A stretch of 64,000 nt of DNA from Apostichopus japonicus (Eukaryota; Echinodermata; Holothuroidea; Aspidochirotida; Stichopodidae), in NCBI RefSeq assembly GCF_037975245.1, contig NC_092579.1, positions 31,448,666-31,512,665 of the forward strand. The letters are read 5' to 3'. Shown in pieces: positions 26,901-41,101 of the stretch. The position numbers and the translations under genes were made by a program. A model generated the notes under the pieces. It did no database searches, had not been told where the DNA came from, and saw only the letters and a program-made list of their open reading frames with translations. Positions within the stretch are counted from its first letter, which is position 1; the number at the start of each line of letters is the position of its first letter.

Positions 26901-27090
26901 AGCAGTTGATATAAATCTATGTTCGTTTCTAATACTTAAAGTTCCAGAGACCGTATAAGATCGCGGCAAAAGCAAACTGCCCTCACCTGGTCTCGAGCCC
27001 GCGATCCAAAATACGTCACGCTCTCGAGGTACAGAGCAACCAACCGCGCCACGACAGCAGTTGATATAAATCTATGTTCGTTTCTAATAC
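23935..27090. repeat. Relatively homogeneous array segment
   Basis: About twenty type A monomers, nearly all 156 bp and nearly all with GTATGAGATC rather than GTATAAGATC. Marker variants are few: CTCGAAGTAC at about 24686 and 24843, AAAGTTTCC at 25070, 25225 and 25381, a copy with a two-base loss (GGTCTCAACCC, about 25746), a copy with GAGCCCATTATCC (about 26062), and GGCAAATGC (26346). No clear higher-order period was recognised here. Confidence 0.75.
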
Positions 27091-30000
27091 TTAAAGTTCC
27101 AGAGACCGTATAAGATCGCGGCAAAAGCAAACTGCCCTCACCTGGTCTCGAGCCCGCGATCCAAAATACGTCACGCTCTCGAGGTACAGAGCAACCAACC
27201 GCGCCACGACAGCAGTTGATATAAATCTATGTTCGTTTCTAATACTTAAAGTTCCCAGAGACCGTATGAGATCGCGGCAAAAGCAAACTGCCCCCACCTG
27301 GTCTCGAGCCCGCGATCCAAAATACGTCACGCTCTCGAAGTACAGAGCAACCAACCGCGCCACGACAGCAGTTGATATAAATCTATGTTCGTTTCTAATA
27401 CTTAAAGTTCCCAGAGACCGTATGAGATCGTGACAAAAGCAAACTGCCCCCACCTGGTCTCGAGCCCGCGATCCAAAATACGTCACGCTCTCGAAGTACA
27501 GAGCAACCAACCGCGCCACGACAGCAGTTGATATAAATCTATGTTCGTTTCTAATACTTAAAGTTCCCAGAGACCGTATGAGATCGCGGCAAAAGCAAAC
27601 TGCCCCCACCTGGTCTCGAGCCCGCGATCCAAAATACGTCACGCTCTCGAGGTACAGAGCAACCAACCGCGCCACGACAGCAGTTGATATAAATCTATGT
27701 TCGTTTCTAATACTTAAAGTTCCCAGAGACCGTATGAGATCGCGGCAAATGCAAACTGCCCCCACCTGGTCTCGAGCCCGCGATCCAAAATACGTCACGC
27801 TCTCGAGGTACAGAGCAACCAACCGCGCCACTACAGCAGTTGATATAAATCTATGTTCGTTTCTAATACTTAAAGTTCCCAGAGACCGTATAAGATCGCG
27901 GCAAAAGCAAACTGCCCCCACCTGGTCTCGAGCCCGCGATCCAAAATACGTCACGCTCTCGAGGTACAGAGCAACCAACCGCGCCACGACAGCAGTTGAT
28001 ATAAAGCTATGTTCGTTTCTAATACTTAAAGTTCCCAGAGACCGTATGAGATCGCGGCAAAAGCAAACTGCCCCCACCTGGTCTCGAGCCCGCGATCCAA
28101 AATACGTCACGCTCTCGAGGTACAGAGCAACCAACCGCGCCACGACAGCAGTTGATATAAATCTATGTTCGTTTCTAATACTTAAAGTTCCAGAGACCGT
28201 ATAAGATCGCGGCAAAAGCAAACTGCCCTCACCTGGTCTCGAGCCCGCGATCCAAAATACGTCACGCTCTCGAGGTACAGAGCAACCAACCGCGCCACGA
28301 CAGCAGTTGATATAAATCTATGTTCGTTTCTAATACTTAAAGTTCCCAGAGACCGTATGAGATCGCGCAAAAGCAAACTGCCCCCACCTGGTCTCGAGCC
28401 CGCGATCCAAAATACGTCACGCTCTCGAGGTACAGAGCAACCAACCGCGCCACGACAGCAGTTGATATAAATCTATGTTCGTTTCTAATACTTAAAGTTC
28501 CCAGAGACCGTATGAGATCGCGGCAAAAGCAAACTGCCCCCACCTGGTCTCGAGCGCGCGATCCAAAATACGTCACGCTCTCGAGGTACAGAGCAACCAA
28601 CCGCGCCACGACAGCAGTTGATATAAATCTATGTTCGTTTCTAATACTTAAAGTTCCCAGAGACCGTATCAGATCGCGGCAAAAGCAAACTGCCCCCACC
28701 TGGTCTCGAGCCCGCGATCCAAAATACGTCACGCTCTCGAGGTACAGAGCAACCAACCGCGCCACGACAGCAGTTGATATAAATCTATGTTCGTTTCTAA
28801 TACTTAAAGTTCCCAGAGACCGTATAAGATCGCGGCAAAAGCAAACTGCCCCCACCTGGTCTCGAGCCCGCGATCCAAAATACGTCACGCTCTCGAAGTA
28901 CAGAGCAACCAACCGCGCCACGACAGCAGTTGATATAAATCTATGTTCGTTTCTAATACTTAAAGTTCCCAGAGACCGTACGAGATCGCGACAAAAGCAA
29001 ACTGCCCCCACCTGGTCTCGAGCCCGCGATCCAAAATACGTCACGCTCTCGAAGTACAGAGCAACCAACCGCGCCACGACAGCAGTTGATATAAATCTAT
29101 GTTCGTTTCTAATACTTAAAGTTCCCAGAGACCGTACGAGATCGCGACAAAAGCAAACTGCCCCCACCTGGTCTCGAGCCCGCGATCCAAAATACGTCAC
29201 GCTCTCGAAGTACAGAGCAACCAACCGCGCCACGACAGCAGTTGATATAAATCTATGTTCGTTTCTAATACTTAAAGTTCCCAGAGACCGTATGAGATCG
29301 CGGCAAAAGCAAACTGCCCCCACCTGGTCTCGAGCCCGCGATCCAAAATACGTCACGCTCTCGAGGTACAGAGCAACCAACCGCGCCACGACAGCAGTTG
29401 ATATAAATCTATGTTCGTTTCTAATACTTAAAGTTCCCAGAGACCGTATGAGATCGCGGCAAAAGCAAACTGCCCCCACCTGGTCTCGAGCCCGCGATCC
29501 AAAATACGTCACGCTCTCGAGGTACAGAGCAACCAACCGCGCCACGACAGCAGTTGATATAAATCTATGTTCGTTTCTAATACTTAAAGTTTCCAGAGAC
29601 CGTATGAGATCGCGGCAAAAGCAAACTGCCCCCACCTGGTCTCGAGCCCGCGATCCAAAATACGTCACGCTCTCGAGGTACAGAGCAACCAACCGCGCCA
29701 CTACAGCAGTTGATATAAATCTATGTTCGTTTCTAATACTTAAAGTTCCCAGAGACCGTATAAGATCGCGGCAAAAGCAAACTGCCCCCACCTGGTCTCG
29801 AGCCCGCGATCCAAAATACGTCACGCTCTCGAGGTACAGAGCAACCAACCGCGCCACGACAGCAGTTGATATAAAGCTATGTTCGTTTCTAATACTTAAA
29901 GTTCCCAGAGACCGTATGAGATCGCGGCAAAAGCAAACTGCCCCCACCTGGTCTCGAGCCCGCGATCCAAAATACGTCACGCTCTCGAGGTACAGAGCAA

Positions 30001-33000
30001 CCAACCGCGCCACGACAGCAGTTGATATAAATCTATGTTCGTTTCTAATACTTAAAGTTCCAGAGACCGTATAAGATCGCGGCAAAAGCAAACTGCCCCC
30101 ACCTGGTCTCGAGCCCGCGATCCAAAATACGTCACGCTCTCGAGGTACAGAGCAACCAACCGCGCCACGACAGCAGTTGATATAAATCTATGTTCGTTTC
30201 TAATACTTAAAGTTCCAGAGACCGTATAAGATCGCGGCAAAAGCAAACTGCCCTCACCTGGTCTCGAGCCCGCGATCCAAAATACGTCACGCTCTCGAGG
30301 TACAGAGCAACCAACCGCGCCACGACAGCAGTTGATATAAATCTATGTTCGTTTCTAATACTTAAAGTTCCCAGAGACCGTATGAGATCGCGCAAAAGCA
30401 AACTGCCCCCACCTGGTCTCGAGCCCGCGATCCAAAATACGTCACGCTCTCGAGGTACAGAGCAACCAACCGCGCCACGACAGCAGTTGATATAAATCTA
30501 TGTTCGTTTCTAATACTTAAAGTTCCCAGAGACCGTATGAGATCGCGGCAAAAGCAAACTGCCCCCACCTGGTCTCGAGCGCGCGATCCAAAATACGTCA
30601 CGCTCTCGAGGTACAGAGCAACCAACCGCGCCACGACAGCAGTTGATATAAATCTATGTTCGTTTCTAATACTTAAAGTTCCCAGAGACCGTATCAGATC
30701 GCGGCAAAAGCAAACTGCCCCCACCTGGTCTCGAGCCCGCGATCCAAAATACGTCACGCTCTCGAAGTACAGAGCAACCAACCGCGCCACGACAGCAGTT
30801 GATATAAATCTATGTTCGTTTCTAATACTTAAAGTTCCCAGAGACCGTATGAGATCGTGACAAAAGCAAACTGCCCCCACCTGGTCTCGAGCCCGCGATC
30901 CAAAATACGTCACGCTCTCGAAGTACAGAGCAACCAACCGCGCCACGACAGCAGTTGATATAAATCTATGTTCGTTTCTAATACTTAAAGTTCCCAGAGA
31001 CCGTATGAGATCGCGGCAAAAGCAAACTGCCCCCACCTGGTCTCGAGCCCGCGATCCAAAATACGTCACGCTCTCGAGGTACAGAGCAACCAACCGCGCC
31101 ACGACAGCAGTTGATATAAATCTATGTTCGTTTCTAATACTTAAAGTTCCCAGAGACCGTATGAGATCGCGGCAAATGCAAACTGCCCCCACCTGGTCTC
31201 GAGCCCGCGATCCAAAATACGTCACGCTCTCGAGGTACAGAGCAACCAACCGCGCCACTACAGCAGTTGATATAAATCTATGTTCGTTTCTAATACTTAA
31301 AGTTCCCAGAGACCGTATAAGATCGCGGCAAAAGCAAACTGCCCCCACCTGGTCTCGAGCCCGCGATCCAAAATACGTCACGCTCTCGAGGTACAGAGCA
31401 ACCAACCGCGCCACGACAGCAGTTGATATAAAGCTATGTTCGTTTCTAATACTTAAAGTTCCCAGAGACCGTATGAGATCGCGGCAAAAGCAAACTGCCC
31501 CCACCTGGTCTCGAGCCCGCGATCCAAAATACGTCACGCTCTCGAGGTACAGAGCAACCAACCGCGCCACGACAGCAGTTGATATAAATCTATGTTCGTT
31601 TCTAATACTTAAAGTTCCCAGAGACCGTATGAGATCGCGGCAAAAGCAAACTGCCCCCACCTGGTCTCGAGCCCGCGATCCAAAATACGTCACGCTCTCG
31701 AGGTACAGAGCAACCAACCGCGCCACGACAGCAGTTGATATAAATCTATGTTCGTTTCTAATACTTAAAGTTCCAGAGACCGTATAAGATCGCGGCAAAA
31801 GCAAACTGCCCTCACCTGGTCTCGAGCCCGCGATCCAAAATACGTCACGCTCTCGAGGTACAGAGCAACCAACCGCGCCACGACAGCAGTTGATATAAAT
31901 CTATGTTCGTTTCTAATACTTAAAGTTCCCAGAGACCGTATGAGATCGCGCAAAAGCAAACTGCCCCCACCTGGTCTCGAGCCCGCGATCCAAAATACGT
32001 CACGCTCTCGAGGTACAGAGCAACCAACCGCGCCACGACAGCAGTTGATATAAATCTATGTTCGTTTCTAATACTTAAAGTTCCCAGAGACCGTATGAGA
32101 TCGCGGCAAAAGCAAACTGCCCCCACCTGGTCTCGAGCGCGCGATCCAAAATACGTCACGCTCTCGAGGTACAGAGCAACCAACCGCGCCACGACAGCAG
32201 TTGATATAAATCTATGTTCGTTTCTAATACTTAAAGTTCCCAGAGACCGTATCAGATCGCGGCAAAAGCAAACTGCCCCCACCTGGTCTCGAGCCCGCGA
32301 TCCAAAATACGTCACGCTCTCGAGGTACAGAGCAACCAACCGCGCCACGACAGCAGTTGATATAAATCTATGTTCGTTTCTAATACTTAAAGTTCCCAGA
32401 GACCGTATAAGATCGCGGCAAAAGCAAACTGCCCCCACCTGGTCTCGAGCCCGCGATCCAAAATACGTCACGCTCTCGAAGTACAGAGCAACCAACCGCG
32501 CCACGACAGCAGTTGATATAAATCTATGTTCGTTTCTAATACTTAAAGTTCCCAGAGACCGTACGAGATCGCGACAAAAGCAAACTGCCCCCACCTGGTC
32601 TCGAGCCCGCGATCCAAAATACGTCACGCTCTCGAAGTACAGAGCAACCAACCGCGCCACGACAGCAGTTGATATAAATCTATGTTCGTTTCTAATACTT
32701 AAAGTTCCCAGAGACCGTATGAGATCGCGGCAAAAGCAAACTGCCCCCACCTGGTCTCGAGCCCGCGATCCAAAATACGTCACGCTCTCGAGGTACAGAG
32801 CAACCAACCGCGCCACGACAGCAGTTGATATAAATCTATGTTCGTTTCTAATACTTAAAGTTCCCAGAGACCGTATGAGATCGCGGCAAAAGCAAACTGC
32901 CCCCACCTGGTCTCGAGCCCGCGATCCAAAATACGTCACGCTCTCGAGGTACAGAGCAACCAACCGCGCCACGACAGCAGTTGATATAAATCTATGTTCG

Positions 33001-35504
33001 TTTCTAATACTTAAAGTTTCCAGAGACCGTATGAGATCGCGGCAAAAGCAAACTGCCCCCACCTGGTCTCGAGCCCGCGATCCAAAATACGTCACGCTCT
33101 CGAGGTACAGAGCAACCAACCGCGCCACTACAGCAGTTGATATAAATCTATGTTCGTTTCTAATACTTAAAGTTCCCAGAGACCGTATAAGATCGCGGCA
33201 AAAGCAAACTGCCCCCACCTGGTCTCGAGCCCGCGATCCAAAATACGTCACGCTCTCGAGGTACAGAGCAACCAACCGCGCCACGACAGCAGTTGATATA
33301 AAGCTATGTTCGTTTCTAATACTTAAAGTTCCCAGAGACCGTATGAGATCGCGGCAAAAGCAAACTGCCCCCACCTGGTCTCGAGCCCGCGATCCAAAAT
33401 ACGTCACGCTCTCGAGGTACAGAGCAACCAACCGCGCCACGACAGCAGTTGATATAAATCTATGTTCGTTTCTAATACTTAAAGTTCCAGAGACCGTATA
33501 AGATCGCGGCAAAAGCAAACTGCCCCCACCTGGTCTCGAGCCCGCGATCCAAAATACGTCACGCTCTCGAGGTACAGAGCAACCAACCGCGCCACGACAG
33601 CAGTTGATATAAATCTATGTTCGTTTCTAATACTTAAAGTTCCAGAGACCGTATAAGATCGCGGCAAAAGCAAACTGCCCTCACCTGGTCTCGAGCCCGC
33701 GATCCAAAATACGTCACGCTCTCGAGGTACAGAGCAACCAACCGCGCCACGACAGCAGTTGATATAAATCTATGTTCGTTTCTAATACTTAAAGTTCCCA
33801 GAGACCGTATGAGATCGCGCAAAAGCAAACTGCCCCCACCTGGTCTCGAGCCCGCGATCCAAAATACGTCACGCTCTCGAGGTACAGAGCAACCAACCGC
33901 GCCACGACAGCAGTTGATATAAATCTATGTTCGTTTCTAATACTTAAAGTTCCCAGAGACCGTATGAGATCGCGGCAAAAGCAAACTGCCCCCACCTGGT
34001 CTCGAGCGCGCGATCCAAAATACGTCACGCTCTCGAGGTACAGAGCAACCAACCGCGCCACGACAGCAGTTGATATAAATCTATGTTCGTTTCTAATACT
34101 TAAAGTTCCCAGAGACCGTATCAGATCGCGGCAAAAGCAAACTGCCCCCACCTGGTCTCGAGCCCGCGATCCAAAATACGTCACGCTCTCGAGGTACAGA
34201 GCAACCAACCGCGCCACGACAGCAGTTGATATAAATCTATGTTCGTTTCTAATACTTAAAGTTCCCAGAGACCGTATAAGATCGCGGCAAAAGCAAACTG
34301 CCCCCACCTGGTCTCGAGCCCGCGATCCAAAATACGTCACGCTCTCGAAGTACAGAGCAACCAACCGCGCCACGACAGCAGTTGATATAAATCTATGTTC
34401 GTTTCTAATACTTAAAGTTCCCAGAGACCGTACGAGATCGCGACAAAAGCAAACTGCCCCCACCTGGTCTCGAGCCCGCGATCCAAAATACGTCACGCTC
34501 TCGAAGTACAGAGCAACCAACCGCGCCACGACAGCAGTTGATATAAATCTATGTTCGTTTCTAATACTTAAAGTTCCCAGAGACCGTATGAGATCGCGGC
34601 AAAAGCAAACTGCCCCCACCTGGTCTCGAGCCCGCGATCCAAAATACGTCACGCTCTCGAGGTACAGAGCAACCAACCGCGCCACGACAGCAGTTGATAT
34701 AAATCTATGTTCGTTTCTAATACTTAAAGTTCCCAGAGACCGTATGAGATCGCGGCAAAAGCAAACTGCCCCCACCTGGTCTCGAGCCCGCGATCCAAAA
34801 TACGTCACGCTCTCGAGGTACAGAGCAACCAACCGCGCCACGACAGCAGTTGATATAAATCTATGTTCGTTTCTAATACTTAAAGTTTCCAGAGACCGTA
34901 TGAGATCGCGGCAAAAGCAAACTGCCCCCACCTGGTCTCGAGCCCGCGATCCAAAATACGTCACGCTCTCGAGGTACAGAGCAACCAACCGCGCCACGAC
35001 AGCAGTTGATATAAATCTATGTTCGTTTCTAATACTTAAAGTTCCCAGAGACCGTATCAGATCGCGGCAAAAGCAAACTGCCCCCACCTGGTCTCGAGCC
35101 CGCGATCCAAAATACGTCACGCTCTCGAGGTACAGAGCAACCAACCGCGCCACGACAGCAGTTGATATACATCTATGTTCGTTTCAAATACTTAAAGTTC
35201 CCAGAGACCGTATAAGATCGCGGCAAAAGCAAACTGCCCCCACCTGGTCTCGAGCCCGCGATCCAAAATACGTCACGCTCTCGAAGTACAGAGCAACCAA
35301 CCGCGCCACGACAGCAGTTGATATAAATCTATGTTCGTTTCTAATACTTAAAGTTCCCAGAGACCGTACGAGATCGCGACAAAAGCAAACTGCCCCCACC
35401 TGGTCTCGAGCCCGCGATCCAAAATACGTCACGCTCTCGAGGTACAGAGCAACCAACCGCGCCACGACAGCAGTTGATATAAATCTATGTTCGTTTCTAA
35501 TACT
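27091..35504. repeat. Higher-order repeat block: units of 13, 10, 12 and about 12 monomers
   Basis: Units begin with a 155-bp monomer carrying GCCCTCACCTGG followed by a one-base-deleted copy GATCGCGCAAAAG and then a GAGCGCGCGATCC copy. Starts are at 28182, 30207, 31765 and 33634, giving unit lengths of 2,025, 1,558 and 1,869 bp, with the last running to about 35,504. Each of the first three units also ends with the ordered markers CACTACAGCAG then GATATAAAGC. Units 1 and 3 differ by one monomer: unit 1 has two successive GATCGCGACAAAAG copies (28985, 29141), unit 3 has one (32573). Unit 2 instead shares GATCGTGACAAAAG and GGCAAATGC with the partial unit at 27091-28181, so it is a mosaic. This is a textbook higher-order repeat with monomer-number polymorphism. 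Confidence 0.9.
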
Positions 35505-38500
35505 TAAAGTTCCCAGAGACCGTATGAGATCGCGGCAAAAGCAAACTGCCCCCACCTGGTCTCGAGCCCGCGATCCAAAATACGTCACGCTCTCGAGGTA
35601 CAGAGCAACCAACCGCGCCACGACAGCAGTTGATATAAATCTATGTTCGTTTCTAATACTTAAAGTTCCCAGAGACCGTATGAGATCGCGCAAAAGCAAA
35701 CTGCCCCCACCTGGTCTCGAGCCCGCGATCCAAAATACGTCACGCTCTCGAGGTACAGAGCAACCAACCGCGCCACGACAGCAGTTGATATAAATCTATG
35801 TTCGTTTCTAATACTTAAAGTTCCAGAGACCGTATTAGATCGAGGCAAAAGCAAACTGCGCTGGCCTGGTCTCGAGCCCGCGATCCAAAATACGTCTCGC
35901 TCTCGAGGTACAGAGCAACCAACCGCGCCACGACAGCATTTGATATAAATCTATGTTCGTTTCTAATACTTAAAGCTCCAGAGACCGTATGAGATCGCGG
36001 CAAAAGCAAACTGCCCCCACCTGGTCTCGAGCCCGCGATCCAAAATACGTCACGCTCTCGAGGTACAGAGCAACCAACCGCGCCACGACAGCAGTTGATA
36101 TAAATCTATGTTCGTTTCTAATACTTAAAGTTCCCAGAGACCGTATGAGATCGCGGCAAAAGCAAACTGCCCCCACCTGGTCTCGAGCCCGCGATCCAAA
36201 ATACGTCACGCTCTCGAGGTGCAGAGCAACCAACCGCGCCACGACAGCAGTTGATATAAATCTATGTTCGTTTCTAATACTTAAAGTTCCAGAGACCGTA
36301 TAAGATCGCGGCAAAAGCAAACTGCCCCCACCTGGTCTCGAGCCCGCGATCCAAAATACGTCACGCTCTCGAGGTACAGAGCAACCAACCGCGCCACGAC
36401 AGCAGTTGATATAAATCTATGTTCGTTTCTAATACTTAAAGTTCCCAGAGACCGTATGAGATCGCGGCAAAAGCAAACTGCCCCCACCTGGTCTCGAGCC
36501 CGCGATCCAAAATACGTCACGCTCTCGAGGTACAGAGCAACCAACCGCGCCACGACAGCAGTTGATATAAATCTATGTTCGTTTCTAATACTTAAAGTTT
36601 CAGGGGCCGTAAGAGATCGCGGCAAAAGCAAACTGCCCCCACCTGGTCTCGAGCCCGCGATCCAAAATACGTCACGCTCTCGAGGTACAGAGCAACCAAC
36701 CGCGCCACGACAGCAGTTGATATAAATCTATGTTCGTTTCTAATACTTAAAGTTCCCAGAGACCGTATGAGATCGCGGCAAAAGCAAACTGCCCCCACCT
36801 GGTCTCGAGCCCGCGATCCAAAATACGTCACGCTCTCGAGGTACAGAGCAACCAACCGCGCCACGACAGCAGTTGATATAAATCTATGTTCGTTTCTAAT
36901 ACTTAAAGTTTCCAGAGACCTTATGAGATCGCGGCAAAAGCAAACTGCCCCCACCTGGTCTCGAGCCCGCGATCCAAAATACGTCACGCTCTCGAGGTAC
37001 AGAGCAACCAACCGCGCCACGACAGCCGTTGATATAAATCTATGTTCGTTTCTAATACTTAAAGTTCCAGAGACCGTATAAGATCGCGGCAAAAGCAAAC
37101 TGCCCCCACCTGGTCTCGAGCCCGCGATCCAAAATACGTCACGCTCTCGAGGTACAGAGCAACCAACCGCGCCACGACAGCCGTTGATATAAATCTATGT
37201 TCGTTTCTAATACTTAAAGTTCCAGAGACCGTATGAGATCGCGGCAAAAGCAAACTGCCCCCACCTGGTCTCGAGCCCGCGATCCAAAATACGTCACGCT
37301 CTCGAGGTACAGAGCAACCAACCGCGCCACGACAGCAGTTGATATAAATCTATGTTCGTTTCTAATACTTAAAGTTCCCGAGACCGTATGAGATCGCGGC
37401 AAAAGCAAACTGCCCCCACCTGGTCTCGAGCCCGCGATCCAAAATACGTCACGCTCTCGAGGTACAGAGCAACCAACCGCGCCACGACAGCAGTTGATAT
37501 AAATCTATGTTCGTTTCTAATACTTAAAGTTCCCAGAGACCGTATGAGATCGCGGCAAAAGCAAACTGCCCCCACCTGGTCTCGAGCTCGCGATCCTAAA
37601 TACGTCACGCTCTCGAGGTACAGAGCAACCAACCGCGCCACGACAGCAGTTGATATAAATCTATGTTCGTTTCTAATACTTAAAGTTCCCAGAGACCGTA
37701 TGAGATCGCGGCAAAAGCAAACTGCCCCCACCTGGTCTCGAGCCCGCGATCCAAAATACGTCACGCTCTCGAGGTACAGAGCAACCAACCGCGTCACGAC
37801 AGCAGTTGATATAAATCTATGTTCGTTTCTAATACTTAAAGTTCCCAGAGACCGTATAAGATCGCGGCAAAAGCAAACTGCCACCTCATGGTCTCGAGCC
37901 CGCGATCCAAAATACGTCACGCTCTCGAGGTACAGAGCAACCAACCGCGCCACGACAGCAGTTGATATAAATCTATGTTCGTTTCTAATACTTAAAGTTC
38001 CCAGAGACCGTATGAGATCGCGGCAAAAGCAAACTGCCCCCACCTGGTCTCGAGCCCGCGATCCAAAATACGTCACGCTCTGGATGTACAGAGCAACCAA
38101 CCGCGCCACGACAGCAGTTGATATAAATCTATGTTCGTTTCTAATACTTAAAGTTCCCAGAGACCGTATGAGATCGCGGCAAAAGCAAACTGCCCCCACC
38201 TGGTCTCGAGCCCGCGATCCAAAATACGTCACGCTCTCGAGGTACAGAGCAACCAACCGCGCCACGACAGCAGTTGATATAAATCTATGTTCGTTTCTAA
38301 TACTTAAAGTTCCCAGAGACCGTATAAGATCGCGGCAAAAGCAAACTGCCCCCACCTGGTCTCGAGCCCGCGATCCAAAATACGTCACGCTCTCGAAGTA
38401 CAGAGCAACCAACCGCGCCACGACAGCAGTTGATATAAATCTATGTTCGTTTCTAATACTTAAAGTTCCCAGAGACCGTATGAGATCGCGGCAAAAGCAA

Positions 38501-41101
38501 ACTGCCCCCACCTGGTCTCGAGCCCGCGATCCAAAATACGTCACGCTCTCGAGGTACAGAGCAACCAACCGCGCCACGACAGCAGTTGATATAAATCTAT
38601 GTTCGTTTCTAATACTTAAAGTTTCCAGAGACCGTATGAGATCGCGGCAAAAGCAAACTGCCCCCACCTGGTCTCGAGCCCGCGATCCAAAATACGTCAC
38701 GCTCTCGAGGTACAGAGCAACCAACCGCGCCACGACAGCAGTTGATATAAATCTATGTTCGTTTCTAATACTTAAAGTTTCCAGAGACCGTATGAGATCG
38801 CGGCAAAAGCAAACTGCCCCCACCTGGTCTCGAGCCCGCGATCCAAAATACGTCACGCTCTCGAGGTACAGAGCAACCAACCGCGTCACGACAGCAGTTG
38901 ATATAAATCTATGTTCGTTTCTAATACTTAAAGTTCCCAGAGACCGTATGAGATCGCGGCAAAAGCAAACTGCCCCCACCTGGTCTCGAGCCCGCGATCC
39001 AAAATACGTCACGCTCTCGAGGTACAGAGCAACCAACCGCGTCACGACAGCAGTTGATATAAATCTATGTTCGTTTCTAATACTTAAAGTTCCCAGAGAC
39101 TGTATGAGATCGCGGCAAAAGCAAACTGCCCCCACCTGGTCTCGAGCCCGCGATCCAAAATACGTCACGCTCTCGAGGTACAGAGCAACCAACCGCGCCA
39201 CGACAGCAGTTGATATAAATCTATGTTCGTTTCTAATACTTAAAGTTCCAGGGGCCGTATGAGATCGCGGCAAAAGCAAACTGCCCCCACCTGGTCTCGA
39301 GCCCGCGATCCAAAATACGTCACGCTCTCGAGGTACAGAGCAACCAACCGCGCCACGACAGCAGTTGATATAAATCTATGTTCGTTTCTAATACTTAAAG
39401 TTCCCAGAGACCGTATGAGATCGCGGCAAAAGCAAACTGCCCCCACCTGGTCTCGAGCCCGCGATCCAAAATACGTCACGCTCTCGAGGTACAGAGCAAC
39501 CAACCGCGCCACGACAGCAGTTGATATAAATCTATGTTCGTTTCTAATACTTAAAGTTCCAGAGCCGTATAAGATCGCGGCAAAAGCAAACTGCCCCCAC
39601 CTGGTCTCGAGCCCGCGATCCAAAATACGTCACGCTCTCGAGGTACAGAGCAACCAACCGCGCCACGACAGCAGTTGATATAGATCTATGTTCGTTTCTA
39701 ATTCTTAAAGTTCCCAGAGACCGTATAAGATCGCGGCAAAAGCAAACTGCCCCCACCTGGACTCGAGCCCGCGATTCAAAATACGCCACGCTCTCCAGGT
39801 ACAGAGCAACCAACCGCGCCACGACAGCAGTTGATATAAATCTAGGTTCGTTTCTAATACTTAAAGTTCCAGAGCCGTATAAGATCGCGGCAAAAGCAAA
39901 CTGCCCCCACCTGGTCTCGAACCCGCGATCCAAAATACGTCACGCTCTCGAGGTACAGAGCAACCAACCGCGCCACGACAGCAGTTGATATAAATCTATG
40001 TTCGTTTCTAATACTTAAAGTTCCAGAGACCGTATAAGATCGCGGCAAAAGCAAACTGCCCCCACCTGGTCTCGAGCCCGAGATCCAAAATACGTCACGC
40101 TCTCGAGGTACAGAGCAACCAACCGCGCCACGACACCAGTTGATATAAATCTATGTTCGTTTCTAATACTTAAAGTTCCAGAGACCGTATAAGATCGCGG
40201 CAAAAGCAAACTGCCCCCACCTGGTCTCGAGCCCGCGATCCAAAATACGTCACGCTCTCGAGGTACAGAGCAACCAACCGCGCCACGACAGCAGTTGATA
40301 TAAATCTATGTTCGTTTCTAATACTTAAAGTTCCCAGAGACCGTATAAGATCGCGGAAAAGGCAAACTGCCCCCACTTGGTCTCGAGCCCGCGATCCAAA
40401 ATACGTCACGCTCTCGAGGTACAGAGCAACCAACCGCGCCACGACAGCAGTTGATATAAATCTATGTTCGTTTCTAATACTTAAAGTTCCAGAGACCGTA
40501 TAAGATCGCGGCAAAAGCAAACTGCCCACAGCTGGTCTCGAGCCCGCGATCCAAAATACGTCACGCTCTCGAGGTACAGAGCAACCAACCGCGCCACGGC
40601 AGCAGTTGATATAAATCTATGTTCGTTTCTAATACTTAAAGTTCCAGAGACCGTATAAGATCGCGGCAAAAGCAAACTGCCCCCACCAGGTCTCGAGCCC
40701 GCGATCCAAAATACGTCACGCTCTCGAGGTACAGAGCAACCAACCGCGCCACGACAGCAGTTGATATAAATCTATGTTCGTTTCTAATACTTAAAGTTCC
40801 AGAGACCGTATAAGATCGCGGCAAAAGCAAACTGCCCCCACCTGGTCTCGAGCCCGCGATCCAAAATACGTCACGCTCTCGAGGTACAGAGCAACCAACC
40901 GCGCCACGACAGCAGTTGATATAAATCTATGTTCGTTTCTAATACTTAAAGTTCCCAGAGACCGTATGAGATCGCGGCAAAAGCAAACTGCCCCCACCTG
41001 GTCTCGAGCCCGCGATCCAAAATACGTCACGCTCTCGAGGTACAGAGCAACCAACCGCGCCACGACAGCAGTTGATATAAATCTAGGTTCGTTTCTCATA
41101 C
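35505..41101. repeat. Array segment between higher-order blocks
   Basis: Type A monomers with scattered variants: the deleted GATCGCGCAAAAG copy at 35687, a single type B copy at about 35857, CAGGGGCCGT at about 36602 and 39250, GCGTCACGAC at about 37793 and 38884, and 154-bp CAGAGCCG copies at about 39557 and 39865. From about 37.4 to 39.3 kb twelve consecutive copies keep exactly 156 bp. From 40.0 to 40.8 kb most copies are 155 bp. No large duplication was recognised here. Confidence 0.75.
39913..39923 (-). promoter_or_regulatory. Monomer variant with an exact B-box match
   Basis: Here the plus strand reads GGTCTCGAACC, so the minus strand is GGTTCGAGACC, an exact match to GGTTCRANNCC. The same variant occurs at 47529-47539, 49237-49247 and 53901-53911. 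These may be ancestral survivors or chance back-mutations. The first three sit beside 154-bp monomers with the CAGAGCCG deletion, which suggests shared descent for those three. Confidence 0.5.

Noticed and set aside
35857-35900. An inserted foreign element in the middle of the array
   Set aside because: The local difference is a single type B monomer of the same satellite, not an insertion.
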